In this document: positions 57,901 to 60,236 of the stretch, piece after piece
Position numbering within the stretch: position 1 is the stretch's first letter
How the letters are laid out: each line of letters opens with the position of its first letter
Assembly (NCBI RefSeq): GCF_964355755.1
Contig: NC_092671.1
Coordinates: forward strand, 17,391,501-17,455,500
Length of the DNA stretch: 64,000 nucleotides
Direction of reading: 5' to 3'
From: Antedon mediterranea
Lineage: Eukaryota; Echinodermata; Crinoidea; Comatulida; Antedonidae
The notes under the pieces: generated by a model
Told to the model about the DNA's origin: nothing
Database searches by the model: none
Seen by the model: only the letters and a program-made list of their open reading frames with translations
Translations under genes and position numbers: made by a program

Positions 57901-58505
57901 ATTCAACAAGCACTTCAAAACAACAAGTGAATTCTGACTGTTAAAAATACACTGCTGCATCAAACTTTTTTACCATGTGTTAATTAAATGGAATGAGATA
58001 ATAAACTTATTTAGTGGAACTACTGTAGACTAAAAAATAAGCTGTTGATTATATGCGACAATGAATAGGGGCTGCACCAAAAATAGGGACCCACCATCAG
58101 AACTATGTTAAATTAAAACAATATAAAACATAAACATGTGCTCATTTAATAATAATTTTTGACAATAATTACCAAAGCTCAGAGTGTTAGGCAGGTGTTA
58201 GGGATCTCCCACCCACAATTTTTCAATAAAACTAATGTTAAAATATATAAAATATGTCAATTAATTTAAATAAAATGTCACACTCACCTGTATGAAGTTT
58301 GCTTTTTTATAGTAAAATGTGAAAATCTGTCCATTGCCATGTTATCTTTTTGAGGATCCCTCTCCACAAAAACCTCTGATAATTCAACATTTTCATCGAA
58401 TTCTGAACCGGATTGTTCCGAAATAGATTCACAAATTCCAACAATAGTATCAATACAATCAGAGGGTTCAGAAATCTTGGGTACAATAGCACAGGCTGCT
58501 TCCAT
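719..58505 (-). CDS. DGKZ: Type IV diacylglycerol kinase (zeta/iota class), whole gene span, C-terminus off the window
   Basis: The kinase phosphorylates diacylglycerol to phosphatidic acid with ATP and so damps DAG signalling. Thirteen shared exons with consistent phases give 1752 coding bases (584 codons): linker, C1 domain 1, C1 domain 2, basic MARCKS-like/NLS segment, catalytic domain ([18 protein letters not shown]) and accessory domain ([20 protein letters not shown]). The absence of SAM, PH or EF-hand exons, the RHHWVHRRR block between the C1 domains and the basic segment place it in the zeta/iota class. I infer one ancestral gene for the vertebrate pair. Coding stops at the left window edge, so the C-terminal ankyrin repeats and PDZ ligand are not seen. 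Four candidate first exons lie between 31.7 and 58.5 kb. Family assignment is very sure; zeta versus iota is not resolved. Confidence 0.96.
1075..1229 (+). mobile_element. tRNA-derived SINE, family 1, 5' part (interrupted)
   Basis: Body and tail match the copy near 48213-48400 (shared blocks GGTTGTAACTCACGAC and AAGCCTCAA-TGAGACTTAG). The tail resumes at 2223 (AAATAGTTTATCCATCC), so a 993-bp element split it. The 5' end carries about four short tandem copies of TGTAGCTTGATAAG around the A-box position. Confidence 0.7.
1230..2222. mobile_element. PIF/Harbinger-like DNA transposon, non-autonomous, TTA target duplication
   Basis: Ends are inverted repeats: left GGGTATGTTCAGACCTACGG, right its near complement ending CTGAACAGGCCC, with about 35 bases paired. 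TTA flanks both sides (1227-1229 and 2223-2225). GGG...CCC ends and a TTA duplication are typical of Harbinger/Tourist elements. 993 bp is too short for a transposase; it carries a broken Myb-like gene. Confidence 0.85.
1472..1850 (-). pseudogene. Myb/SANT-like (MADF-type) DNA-binding protein remnant of a Harbinger element
   Basis: Minus-strand reading gives [15 protein letters not shown], then [20 protein letters not shown]; after a one-base frame change it continues [21 protein letters not shown] and [20 protein letters not shown]-x-x-x-E, L-W, Y-K-x-x-K-D and F-x-x-x-x-x-ILG are hallmarks of the Myb-like protein that Harbinger transposons carry next to the transposase. The frameshift near 1683 and the lack of a transposase indicate decay. 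Confidence 0.7.
2569..2677 (-). CDS. DGKZ: DGK exon: accessory domain
   Basis: 36 codons: [35 protein letters not shown] is highly conserved. The vertebrate zeta form has CAGTMPWG where this reads GAGCSPWG. Donor GTAAGA. Confidence 0.97.
2780..3152. mobile_element. MITE, Harbinger-like, TTA duplication
   Basis: Terminal inverted repeats of about 40 bases, AGCCGATTTTCCACTAGGC on the left and its near complement on the right, both reaching TTCGCGCGAAT. TTA at 2777-2779 and 3153-3155. The interior has several CpG and TTCGCG motifs. A 60-codon open frame inside has no coding signature. Confidence 0.85.
3231..3330 (+). mobile_element. tRNA-derived SINE, family 1 copy
   Basis: Head reads TGGCTTAGTGGTTATGATGC (A-box) and GGGTTGAAGTCC (B-box) about 45 bases apart, the internal pol III promoter. 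No cloverleaf is complete, so it is a SINE, not a tRNA gene. Confidence 0.6.
3446..3711. mobile_element. Possible MITE with imperfect ends
   Basis: Left AGCCCATTCGGACGG and right TCCGAACACAGCC pair imperfectly; subterminal TTTACACAAGTAAT and TTACACATGTAAC also correspond. Flanking duplication is unclear (TA or similar). Confidence 0.35.
3951..4143 (-). CDS. DGKZ: DGK exon: accessory domain
   Basis: 63 codons plus split codons at both ends: [31 protein letters not shown], and CLVFLNIS. The F-N-x-R-x-R-NK-x-x-Y pattern is conserved in all DGKs. Donor GTAAGT. Confidence 0.97.
4432..4580. repeat. Dispersed 'gtgtccc/cctattaggg' repeat copy
   Basis: Phrases such as GACCCAACAAAGT, GTGTCC and CTGAATAG recur at 14020-14272, 28982-29170, 48650-48760 and 63205-63340. 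The copies look like decayed members of one DNA element. Exact ends are not clear. Confidence 0.4.
4620..4771 (-). CDS. DGKZ: DGK exon: start of accessory domain
   Basis: Begins by completing Arg, then WDLFVEKN, then a variable linker, then [16 protein letters not shown] and LDFHESR. The NNYFS(L/V)G(A/F)DA block opens the accessory domain. Donor GTTTGC. Confidence 0.96.
4916..5032. mobile_element. TA-MITE family (AAGCTCTGTCTACAC ends), 5'-truncated copy
   Basis: Shares CCAAATATGGTAGTGATATG, TCCATATATGGGCACATCAC and the end TGTGTAGACAGAG with copies at 37616, 47900 and 53564. The left end is missing. Confidence 0.65.
5248..5318 (-). CDS. DGKZ: DGK exon: end of catalytic domain
   Basis: 23 codons plus 2 bases: [22 protein letters not shown]. 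Follows NWGG exactly as in the family. Donor GTTTGT is weaker than the others. Confidence 0.96.
5641..7219. mobile_element. 1.6-kb element with TTGGTTATCCGCC ends, a 302-bp internal duplication and a tRNA-like segment
   Basis: Left TTGGTTATCCGCC is mirrored by GGGCGGATAACCAAA on the right. Just inside the left end is a hairpin (ATCCGC-ctcaa-GCGGAT). Just past the right end is another (ACTCGT...ACGAGT), followed by TCAGATCTAG, which resembles the hairpin-plus-CTRR 3' end of Helitrons. Two roughly 302-bp copies (about 5727-6028 and 6029-6330) share GATGTGCAGCCAAGCTTTTG. No coding sequence is seen. The class is uncertain. Confidence 0.55.
7010..7090 (+). mobile_element. tRNA-like (SINE head) segment
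   Basis: TGGCTCGATGTGTAG and GGGTTCAAATCTC sit at A-box and B-box spacing. No acceptor stem can be formed, so it is not called a tRNA gene. Confidence 0.45.
7343..7652. mobile_element. Kolobok/piggyBac-like MITE with TTAA duplication
   Basis: Left AGATGTATTGTCCCC and right GGGGGACAATACCTCT are inverted; TTAA lies at 7339-7342 and 7653-7656. 310 bp, no coding. A related left end lies at 24506. Confidence 0.75.
8115..8732. mobile_element. Harbinger-like MITE, TTA duplication
   Basis: Left GGGCCTGTTTCTGCTG, right CAGTAGAAACAGGTCA; TTA at 8112-8114 and 8733-8735. Internal TTTCTGCT and ATACCGTAT motifs recur. 618 bp with no convincing ORF. Confidence 0.75.
9859..10046. mobile_element. MITE of the AATTTACACAG family, copy 1
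   Basis: Ends GCAAATTTACACAGGCGAG and CTCGTCTGTGTAAATTGC are inverted; the interior (GTAGCTTGTTCCATGTAG, GTGTGTAAATGG) matches the copy at 45899-46068. The flanking duplication is no longer clear. Confidence 0.75.
10240..10414 (-). CDS. DGKZ: DGK exon: nucleotide-binding core of the catalytic domain
   Basis: 1 base plus 58 codons, containing [15 protein letters not shown] and [21 protein letters not shown] is the ATP-binding/catalytic motif and GTGNDLAR the second signature. The residue before GGDG is Gly where vertebrate kinases generally have Cys. Donor GTAAGT after the second Gly. Confidence 0.98.
10942..11024 (-). CDS. DGKZ: DGK exon: catalytic domain
   Basis: 27 codons plus 2 bases: [24 protein letters not shown]. 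Matches the conserved LNPRQVFDL block. Donor GTGAGT. Confidence 0.97.
11925..12095 (-). CDS. DGKZ: DGK exon: MARCKS-like basic region and start of catalytic domain
   Basis: 57 codons. First half is Lys/Arg/Ser rich ([12 protein letters not shown]), the position of the MARCKS phosphorylation-site-like segment and nuclear signal of DGK zeta. Second half starts the kinase fold with [14 protein letters not shown]. Phase 0 to 0. Confidence 0.96.
12811..12933 (-). CDS. DGKZ: DGK exon: end of C1 domain 2 and linker
   Basis: 41 codons from YHSKVSCF through IEEPCNLG and [16 protein letters not shown]. The acceptor at ttattag (12934-12940) was chosen because it restores YHSKVSCF in frame; a closer AG 12 bases on would lose YHSK. 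The PPTWI(I/L)R block is typical of the class. Confidence 0.95.
12934..13798. other. DGK intron, nothing recognised
   Basis: AT-rich intron. The 97-codon open frame at 13381-13674 is low-complexity (Ile/Asn/Phe) and ends in an AATAAT microsatellite, so it is not called. Confidence 0.6.
13799..13936 (-). CDS. DGKZ: DGK exon: start of C1 domain 2
   Basis: 46 codons, phase 0 to 0. Begins [18 protein letters not shown] and ends ISCSWCKVA. The [10 protein letters not shown] block is diagnostic for the zeta/iota class. Donor GTATGT. Confidence 0.97.
14304..15378. repeat. 43-bp satellite array, about 25 units, inside a DGK intron
   Basis: Unit contains GACTAGTTCAAATCTAGTTT then TCATTAGGTTTGCACAGTTT. 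Units differ at few sites (CATT/CGTT, GCACAG/GAACAG). The core CTAGTTCAAATCTAG has a CTAG at each end. The array sits in the intron between the two C1-domain exons. Confidence 0.93.
15390..15560 (-). mobile_element. Possible LINE 3' tail
   Basis: AATAATATTTATTAG followed by TCCTTTCTAAACTGAGGAAC resembles the 3' ends found next to reverse-transcriptase remnants elsewhere in the window. No coding part. Confidence 0.3.
15795..15845 (-). mobile_element. tRNA-like SINE head
   Basis: Minus strand reads TGGTAGAGTGGTTATAATG and CTGGGTTCAATTCTG, good A and B boxes. No paired acceptor stem. Confidence 0.45.
15960..16091 (-). CDS. DGKZ: DGK exon: end of C1 domain 1
   Basis: 44 codons, phase 0 to 0. 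Contains [16 protein letters not shown] and INFKCKPNF, which supply the remaining Cys/His zinc ligands of C1 domain 1. Donor GTAAGT. Confidence 0.96.
16148..16288. mobile_element. Small MITE, 141 bp
   Basis: TTTCAAACCTGTTCCGGCAC on the left pairs with CAGTTCCGG...GGTGTGAAA read inverted on the right (about 25 bases, few mismatches). Interior is GC-rich relative to the flanks (ACGCAGCTATACGC). Confidence 0.55.
16300..17560. other. DGK intron, nothing recognised
   Basis: AT-rich. The 97-codon frame at 16565-16858 has no family similarity I know and no splice or start support. Confidence 0.5.
17570..17785 (-). mobile_element. tRNA-derived SINE, family 2
   Basis: Minus strand: GCGAGTGAGTGGCCAAACGC, then GGGTTCGAGCCTCACTCG (B-box and paired arm), followed by a body ending GGTTACCCCAGGGTACTAG. 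A divergent copy lies near 27535-27690 (shared CCGATGTTA, and AAAG/GGATCT-TTCTTT-AAA-ACACA). Confidence 0.6.
18296..18595 (-). mobile_element. LINE reverse-transcriptase C-terminal remnant with 3' tail
   Basis: Minus strand: [36 protein letters not shown]; one frame change later [17 protein letters not shown] then stop. This is the C-terminal part of CR1/L2-type ORF2. A 3' tail with ATTTATATAGCGCC follows. Frameshifted, dead. Confidence 0.75.
18600..21900. other. Very AT-rich DGK intron, nothing recognised
   Basis: Long low-complexity AT sequence with many TATGCAAAT-like and TTAATTA runs. No ORF or element boundaries visible. Confidence 0.5.
21924..22007 (-). CDS. DGKZ: DGK exon: start of C1 domain 1
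   Basis: 28 codons, phase 0 to 0. Reads [20 protein letters not shown], the His-led start of the atypical first C1 zinc finger of type IV kinases. Ends DCL at GTAAGT. Confidence 0.95.
22200..22405 (+). mobile_element. tRNA-derived SINE, family 3
   Basis: Head with CAGGTTCAATTCCCGACAA (B-box) followed by CCTGGTTGAAAA, AAAAAGGCGGCGTGGAAAG, CTGGCCACCCTACC and GAGCTCCTAACAGCTCATTC. The GGCGGC-TGGAA-GG-ACTGGCCACCCTACC body is, from memory, a widespread invertebrate SINE type. Confidence 0.6.
22406..23221. repeat. Large inverted repeat, about 45-bp arms (22408-22451 and 23177-23221)
   Basis: CAAAGAATATATATCACAAG and AATGAGTA at the left are mirrored at the right. Inside, weaker pairing (CGCGATTTT, TGTAACAG, GCCCGCC-CATAAG) suggests arms up to about 110 bp. 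Either a DNA element or two inverted repeat copies. Confidence 0.6.
23514..23708 (+). mobile_element. LINE ORF2 C-terminal remnant
   Basis: Ends [31 protein letters not shown] and SITVFNN then stop. RTTRY-x-x-SFIP-x-x-I-x-x-FN is the usual last segment of many non-LTR reverse-transcriptase ORFs. No upstream RT domain remains. Confidence 0.65.
24506..24620. mobile_element. Partial copy of the TTAA-flanked MITE
   Basis: TTAA (24502-24505), then AGATGTGTATTGTCCCTC and further AATAAAATCAGACTTTGAAT, which matches the inner right part of the element at 7343. No right end found. Confidence 0.5.
25358..25478 (-). CDS. DGKZ: DGK shared exon: linker before C1 domain 1
   Basis: Acceptor tgcag, then 1 base plus 40 codons, [10 protein letters not shown] through RTTVDWT, donor GTAAGT. 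The end matches the (S/T)TVDW block just upstream of the first C1 domain of DGK zeta. Phase 2 in, phase 0 out. All four first-exon candidates splice into it in frame. Confidence 0.93.
26214..26541 (-). mobile_element. 5S rRNA-derived SINE (SINE3-like)
   Basis: The 5' part (26541 down to about 26435) is 5S rRNA: CACCGGTTCTCGTCAGATCA, AAGTTAAGCAATGTTGGGCC, CGGTTAGAGCTTGGATGGGA, AATACTGGGTGCTGTA. These include the internal A and C boxes for TFIIIA/pol III. It lacks the first bases of a real 5S gene and continues into about 220 bases of unrelated body ending near CATTCAGATGAATG, as expected for a 5S-headed SINE. Alternative: a 5S pseudogene. Confidence 0.75.
27535..27690 (-). mobile_element. Diverged SINE family 2 copy
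   Basis: Same order of blocks as the copy at 17570-17785 but many changes. The tRNA-like head is not intact. Confidence 0.35.
27700..28980. other. DGK first-intron sequence, nothing recognised
   Basis: AT-rich, with an AATAAT microsatellite near 28230-28350. No genes. Confidence 0.5.
28982..29170. repeat. Dispersed 'ggacacctattaggg' repeat copy
   Basis: ACATTTAGGACACACCTATT, GGGGGACACCTGTTAAAGAG and AACATGGTCAACCCCTACCA match the copy near 63205-63340 in order (cf. AATGGCCAACCCCTACTAAG). A 68-codon open frame inside is incidental. Confidence 0.45.
30225..30385. mobile_element. hAT-like MITE with 8-bp target duplication
   Basis: TCCTCTCA occurs immediately on both sides (30217-30224 and 30386-30393). 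Ends AGCCTGTAGGCAG and CTGGCTACAGGCTT are inverted. 161 bp with a GTTCGAACAAACCCCC middle. Confidence 0.8.
30560..31050. repeat. Degenerate ~30-bp minisatellite
   Basis: Variants of AATTGTGGTAGAGATGGGTG and CGTGAGGCCACCAA repeat irregularly. The 63-codon plus-strand frame here is a by-product. Confidence 0.75.
31655..31812 (-). CDS. DGKZ: DGK candidate first coding exon 4 (most proximal)
   Basis: ATG with A at -3 opens 52 codons starting [16 protein letters not shown], with basic motifs [10 protein letters not shown], ending TDSF. It leaves at AA|GTAATG in phase 2, making Lys with the G of the shared exon (SFK-KAISKS). If the donor is not used the frame closes at a TAA immediately after, as expected for an exon edge. 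Intron to the shared exon would be 6.2 kb. Confidence 0.6.
32801..32944. repeat. Near-perfect inverted repeat, 65-bp arms, 14-bp loop
   Basis: Arms 32801-32865 and 32880-32944 are complementary except for about one base; they include ATATCTCAACCGTAATTGTA and TAGTAAATAACG. The loop is CACCTGACGTAGTA. RNA from either strand would fold into a long hairpin. Confidence 0.9.
33000..34550. other. DGK intron, nothing recognised
   Basis: AT-rich intron. At 34196-34270 a GGGGTAGCTCAATGCG phrase and TGCTCGATTGCAG hint at another tRNA-like SINE head but are too weak to call. Confidence 0.4.
34561..35117. mobile_element. TTAA-flanked DNA element, 557 bp
   Basis: AGACACCTTCCC at the left, GGGAAGGTGTCT at the right; TTAA at 34557-34560 and 35118-35121. 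The interior contains CpG-rich patches (GTACGATGTTCGTACG). A 66-codon frame inside has no family match. Confidence 0.75.
35685..35749 (-). CDS. DGKZ: DGK candidate first coding exon 3 (21-codon basic N-terminus)
   Basis: ATG with A at -3 and G at +4 opens [10 protein letters not shown] and runs into a basic stretch ending RTRR. It ends in phase 2 at a good donor (AC|GTAAGA), giving a Thr codon with the G of the shared exon (RRT-KAISKS). Basic residues directly before the junction are shared with the other candidates. Too short for statistical support on its own. Confidence 0.5.
36000..37610. other. DGK intron, nothing recognised
   Basis: AT-rich sequence without element ends or ORFs. Confidence 0.45.
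37616..37776. mobile_element. TA-MITE family, full copy
   Basis: Left ATGCTCTGTCTACAC, right GTGTAAACAGAGCTT, flanked by TA at 37614-37615 and 37777-37778. Shares internal GATGATGTCATATCACTAC-like and CCATATTTGGGACACATCAC blocks with the other copies. Confidence 0.75.
37778..37825. repeat. Perfect 48-bp palindrome
   Basis: Arms of 24 bases meet at CTTGG|CCAAG with no loop (AGACCAACACAGTGTTCAAC at the left edge). It abuts the right end of a TA-MITE and is followed by the inverted start of another (AAGCTCTGTCTAC), so the symmetry continues with one mismatch. Confidence 0.93.
38084..38262. repeat. 49-bp tandem repeat, about 3.6 units
   Basis: Unit includes CTATAGATCCATAACACTGA and ATATTGGCATATCCATATTA. 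The first units are nearly identical, suggesting recent expansion. Confidence 0.9.
38303..38319. repeat. Run of 17 G
   Basis: Uninterrupted G17 in an otherwise AT-rich area; a similar T10-G10 run lies near 46989-47008. Confidence 0.9.
39790..39893 (-). CDS. DGKZ: DGK candidate first coding exon 2 (Ser/Thr- and Arg-rich N-terminus)
   Basis: An ATG in strong context (A at -3, G at +4) starts 34 codons, [12 protein letters not shown] onward, ending in the basic run NFRRRRSSY. It stops in phase 2 at GG|GTATGT. Joined to the shared exon it reads [14 protein letters not shown], the same basic-then-Ser pattern seen just before this point in vertebrate DGK zeta. Short and without a domain; support is the start context, donor, phase and basic composition. 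Confidence 0.58.
40605..41180 (-). mobile_element. LINE ORF2 C-terminal remnant with 3' region
   Basis: Minus strand reads [75 protein letters not shown] then stop at 40796. This is the end of a non-LTR reverse transcriptase, uninterrupted over about 128 codons, so relatively young. AT-rich 3' sequence follows to about 40605. Confidence 0.85.
41500..42950. other. DGK first-intron sequence, nothing recognised
   Basis: AT-rich, no genes or element ends. Confidence 0.45.
42969..43073. repeat. 51-bp direct duplication
   Basis: GAGCATGAGCCCCTTTTGCT through GATGGTATACAGT occurs twice with 4 bases between, apparently without a mismatch. Confidence 0.92.
43080..45890. other. DGK first-intron sequence, nothing recognised
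   Basis: AT-rich; TACTGTA and GTACAGT words are strikingly frequent from here to about 58 kb. Confidence 0.45.
45899..46068. mobile_element. MITE of the AATTTACACAG family, copy 2, TTA duplication
   Basis: Ends AGGCCAATTTACACAGACG and its inverse, paired over about 32 bases; TTA at 45896-45898 and 46069-46071. The interior matches 9859-10046. 170 bp. Confidence 0.85.
46080..47890. other. DGK first-intron sequence, nothing recognised
   Basis: AT-rich with a purine-rich patch near 46890-47010. No genes. Confidence 0.45.
47900..48087. mobile_element. TA-MITE family copy
   Basis: Left AAGCTTTGTTTACACTATC, right GGTGTAGACAGAGCTTA. An internal phrase (ATTTAAGCATATCACTA) is duplicated. TA flank is clear only on the left. 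Confidence 0.7.
48213..48400 (+). mobile_element. tRNA-derived SINE, family 1, intact reference copy
   Basis: TAGTTTGGTGGTTAACATG (A-box region), CCGGGGTTCAATCATG (B-box), then GTTGTAACTCACGACTTG, AAGCCTCAAGTGAGACTTAG, tail AAATAGTTTATCCATCC. Used to interpret the interrupted copy at 1075. Confidence 0.7.
49447..50880. repeat. 54-57-bp satellite array with higher-order structure
   Basis: About 24 units built on GATTACTCCAAGTCTGAGTC, ATTACTCATACCTACAGTATG and CTGCAATGTC(CG)AGT. Units differ by CAGT versus CCGAGT endings. From about 50113 a three-unit block repeats every 171 bases. A foreign segment (about 49541-49635, LINE-tail-like) interrupts it. Long open frames inside (up to 175 codons) arise from the repeat. 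Confidence 0.93.
51348..51460. repeat. 27-bp tandem repeat, 4 units
   Basis: Unit GTTAATTTATTACAGTAATT plus GCTTTGC. Last three nearly identical. Confidence 0.9.
51500..53560. other. DGK first-intron sequence, nothing recognised
   Basis: AT-rich. A TTACCTGGATAAACC block near 52000 matches the end of the element at 61181. No genes. Confidence 0.45.
53564..53716. mobile_element. TA-MITE family copy
   Basis: TA at 53562-53563 and 53717-53718; right end GTGTAGACAGAGCTT intact, left AAGCTC then diverged; shared CATATATGGGCACATCAC. Confidence 0.75.
54145..54565. repeat. 45-bp satellite, 9 units plus a partial
   Basis: Unit TATTCCTTGCGCACATGCAG then GGAATTCACGCATGGTTCC. The ATTCC...GGAAT parts are inverted within each unit. 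GC-richer than the surroundings. Because the unit is a multiple of three and lacks stops, several frames on both strands stay open up to 151 codons; none is believed to be coding. Confidence 0.93.
54600..58280. other. DGK first-intron sequence, nothing recognised
   Basis: AT-rich with many TACTGTA words. No exon with the needed phase was found besides the distal first exon at 58288. Confidence 0.45.
58288..58505 (-). CDS. DGKZ: DGK candidate first coding exon 1 (most distal, acidic N-terminus)
   Basis: An ATG with purine at -3 and G at +4 opens 72 codons rich in Glu, Asp and Ser (starts [10 protein letters not shown], ends IKKQTSY). It ends at a strong donor (AG|GTGAGT) in phase 2. The shared exon at 25478 begins with the single G that completes an Arg codon, giving SYR-KAISKS, much like the RRKSITKS of vertebrate DGK zeta. 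No known domain is seen. It faces GMPPA across 1.7 kb. Joining it would need a 32.8-kb intron. Confidence 0.62.
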
Positions 58506-60196
58506 AACGAATTGTTTATTGGGCCCTAGTGAAGGAAAATGTACAGGCTATACTACTGTCTTCAATCATCAAGTTAATCCAAAGGCTAGATACTTCTTAT
58601 CCCTCGGTGCCAAAAGGGTTGGTTCAATTTTCACACTGGAACAACTAATCCTCTATAATTATCCAACTAGCAGACGATTACCGTGCATATATTACTTTCA
58701 AATTAAGAAATCATTTCAATATCTTATATTATCATTTCGTTCAAATTATTGAAGAGTAACTTACTTAATAGTGTACTGATTCTTCTTTCTAAGCAACCGA
58801 TGTCAAGTTAGCATGCTATGTTTATCGTCTGGTTTCTAAACAGAGGGCGGCAGACCATTAAAAAAATTTCTCACAAAGATAATCCCCAGGTTTTTCCTGT
58901 TGAATTTATAGTGTAGCTTTAATCTATACGTCGAAACTAAAATTTTTCAAAAGTAGAATAAATGATTTACAATAATGATTTCACGAAAACACGTTTGTAT
59001 GATGTGTAACAAATAAATAGGCCACATCCTTATTACAAAAAAAATGTTAATAAAAATATGAGTGTCACATAATAATCAGATAGGCCTAATAATTTTCTAC
59101 ATTTTTCAAATTGAACAAAAATAATTTTAAGGACAAACTGAATCACATTTCAGTAGGCCTATGCGCCAAATAAGTAAGTAATGTAATCTATAATGTTTAT
59201 TATTAACTAGTTTTATATATTTATATATTATATTTGTTGTTACATTATGTTTTAAGCTGCTTTCACATCGCACCTATTCGGTTCTGTGGCCTGAGAAAAA
59301 TATCATGGAAAATGGGTTTAGTGGTAAAGTATGGGATCGTTCATTTCATTTAATTTCATTTAATTTATTTTGTCTCCATAAAAATACAATATAAAAAAAC
59401 GTGGACAAACTACAAGAGACAGGATTCCTAACAAGCGAACCTAATCACTATACTAAGTCTCCTATTGCACTGATTGTATAAAAAAACACTTAGAATAAAA
59501 TTTGAATAAACATTAAAAATGCACATAAATACTATATCAAAGTAAATTAAAATATATTGCAATATCATTAAACACCAAAACCGTACGATTTGAATCCGTA
59601 CCTTATTCAGACTCCGAATTCTGAGCGATGGATCAAGAAGCCGTTTTTGTCTCCTGAAATTGTACGGTATAAATCTATTGAACTAAAATATTTATGTCAA
59701 ATTATATTATGTTTATAAAAATGTACGATGCATGATGTATAAGTTCATCAAATGTTATGTTTTATTAACTTTGTATATACATTTTGATATTCTTGTATAT
59801 TTATTTGATCATTACAAATTTTCAGTCAATAGGCTACTAGTACTAGACACGCAATCTATTTTAGAATTTTGTTACAATACATTTTAGAAGGATGGAAGTT
59901 TAAGCTCCGAAACTTTTTGGGCTGGGAATACTGGAAAATCTTCTTTCAATATTTTTTCTGTAATATTAGCTTTTGTAACTTTACTATATATTTTTTAAAA
60001 CTTCAAATACTTTTTCGGAGTTTTTATTAATGTGTCAAACTTTCACACTTGAACGATCCTCGTTTGAACCTTGACACGTTGTTGCAAAACATTAAAAAAA
60101 CAAAACAAACGTCCAACAACTCCACGTCGGCAATATTGTGCAACAAATTTGTTCTTTTTACGTCCGATCTAGGTAGCATACAGTTTAATTTCAAAC
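58506..60196. promoter_or_regulatory. Divergent intergenic interval between DGK first exon 1 and GMPPA
   Basis: 1.7 kb separating two genes read outward. It should hold the 5' UTRs and promoters of both if the distal DGK exon is real. No TATA element or CpG island stands out. Around 59340-59400 an ATTTCATTTAATTT repeat resembles a LINE tail. Confidence 0.4.
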
Positions 60197-60236
60197 ATGT
60201 TGAAAGCCGTAATACTTATAGGAGGACCCCAGAAAG
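60197..60236 (+). CDS. GMPPA: GMPPA exon 1
   Basis: Starts [13 protein letters not shown], identical in pattern to vertebrate GMPPA, with A at -3 of the ATG. Donor GTAATG, phase 1. Confidence 0.95.
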
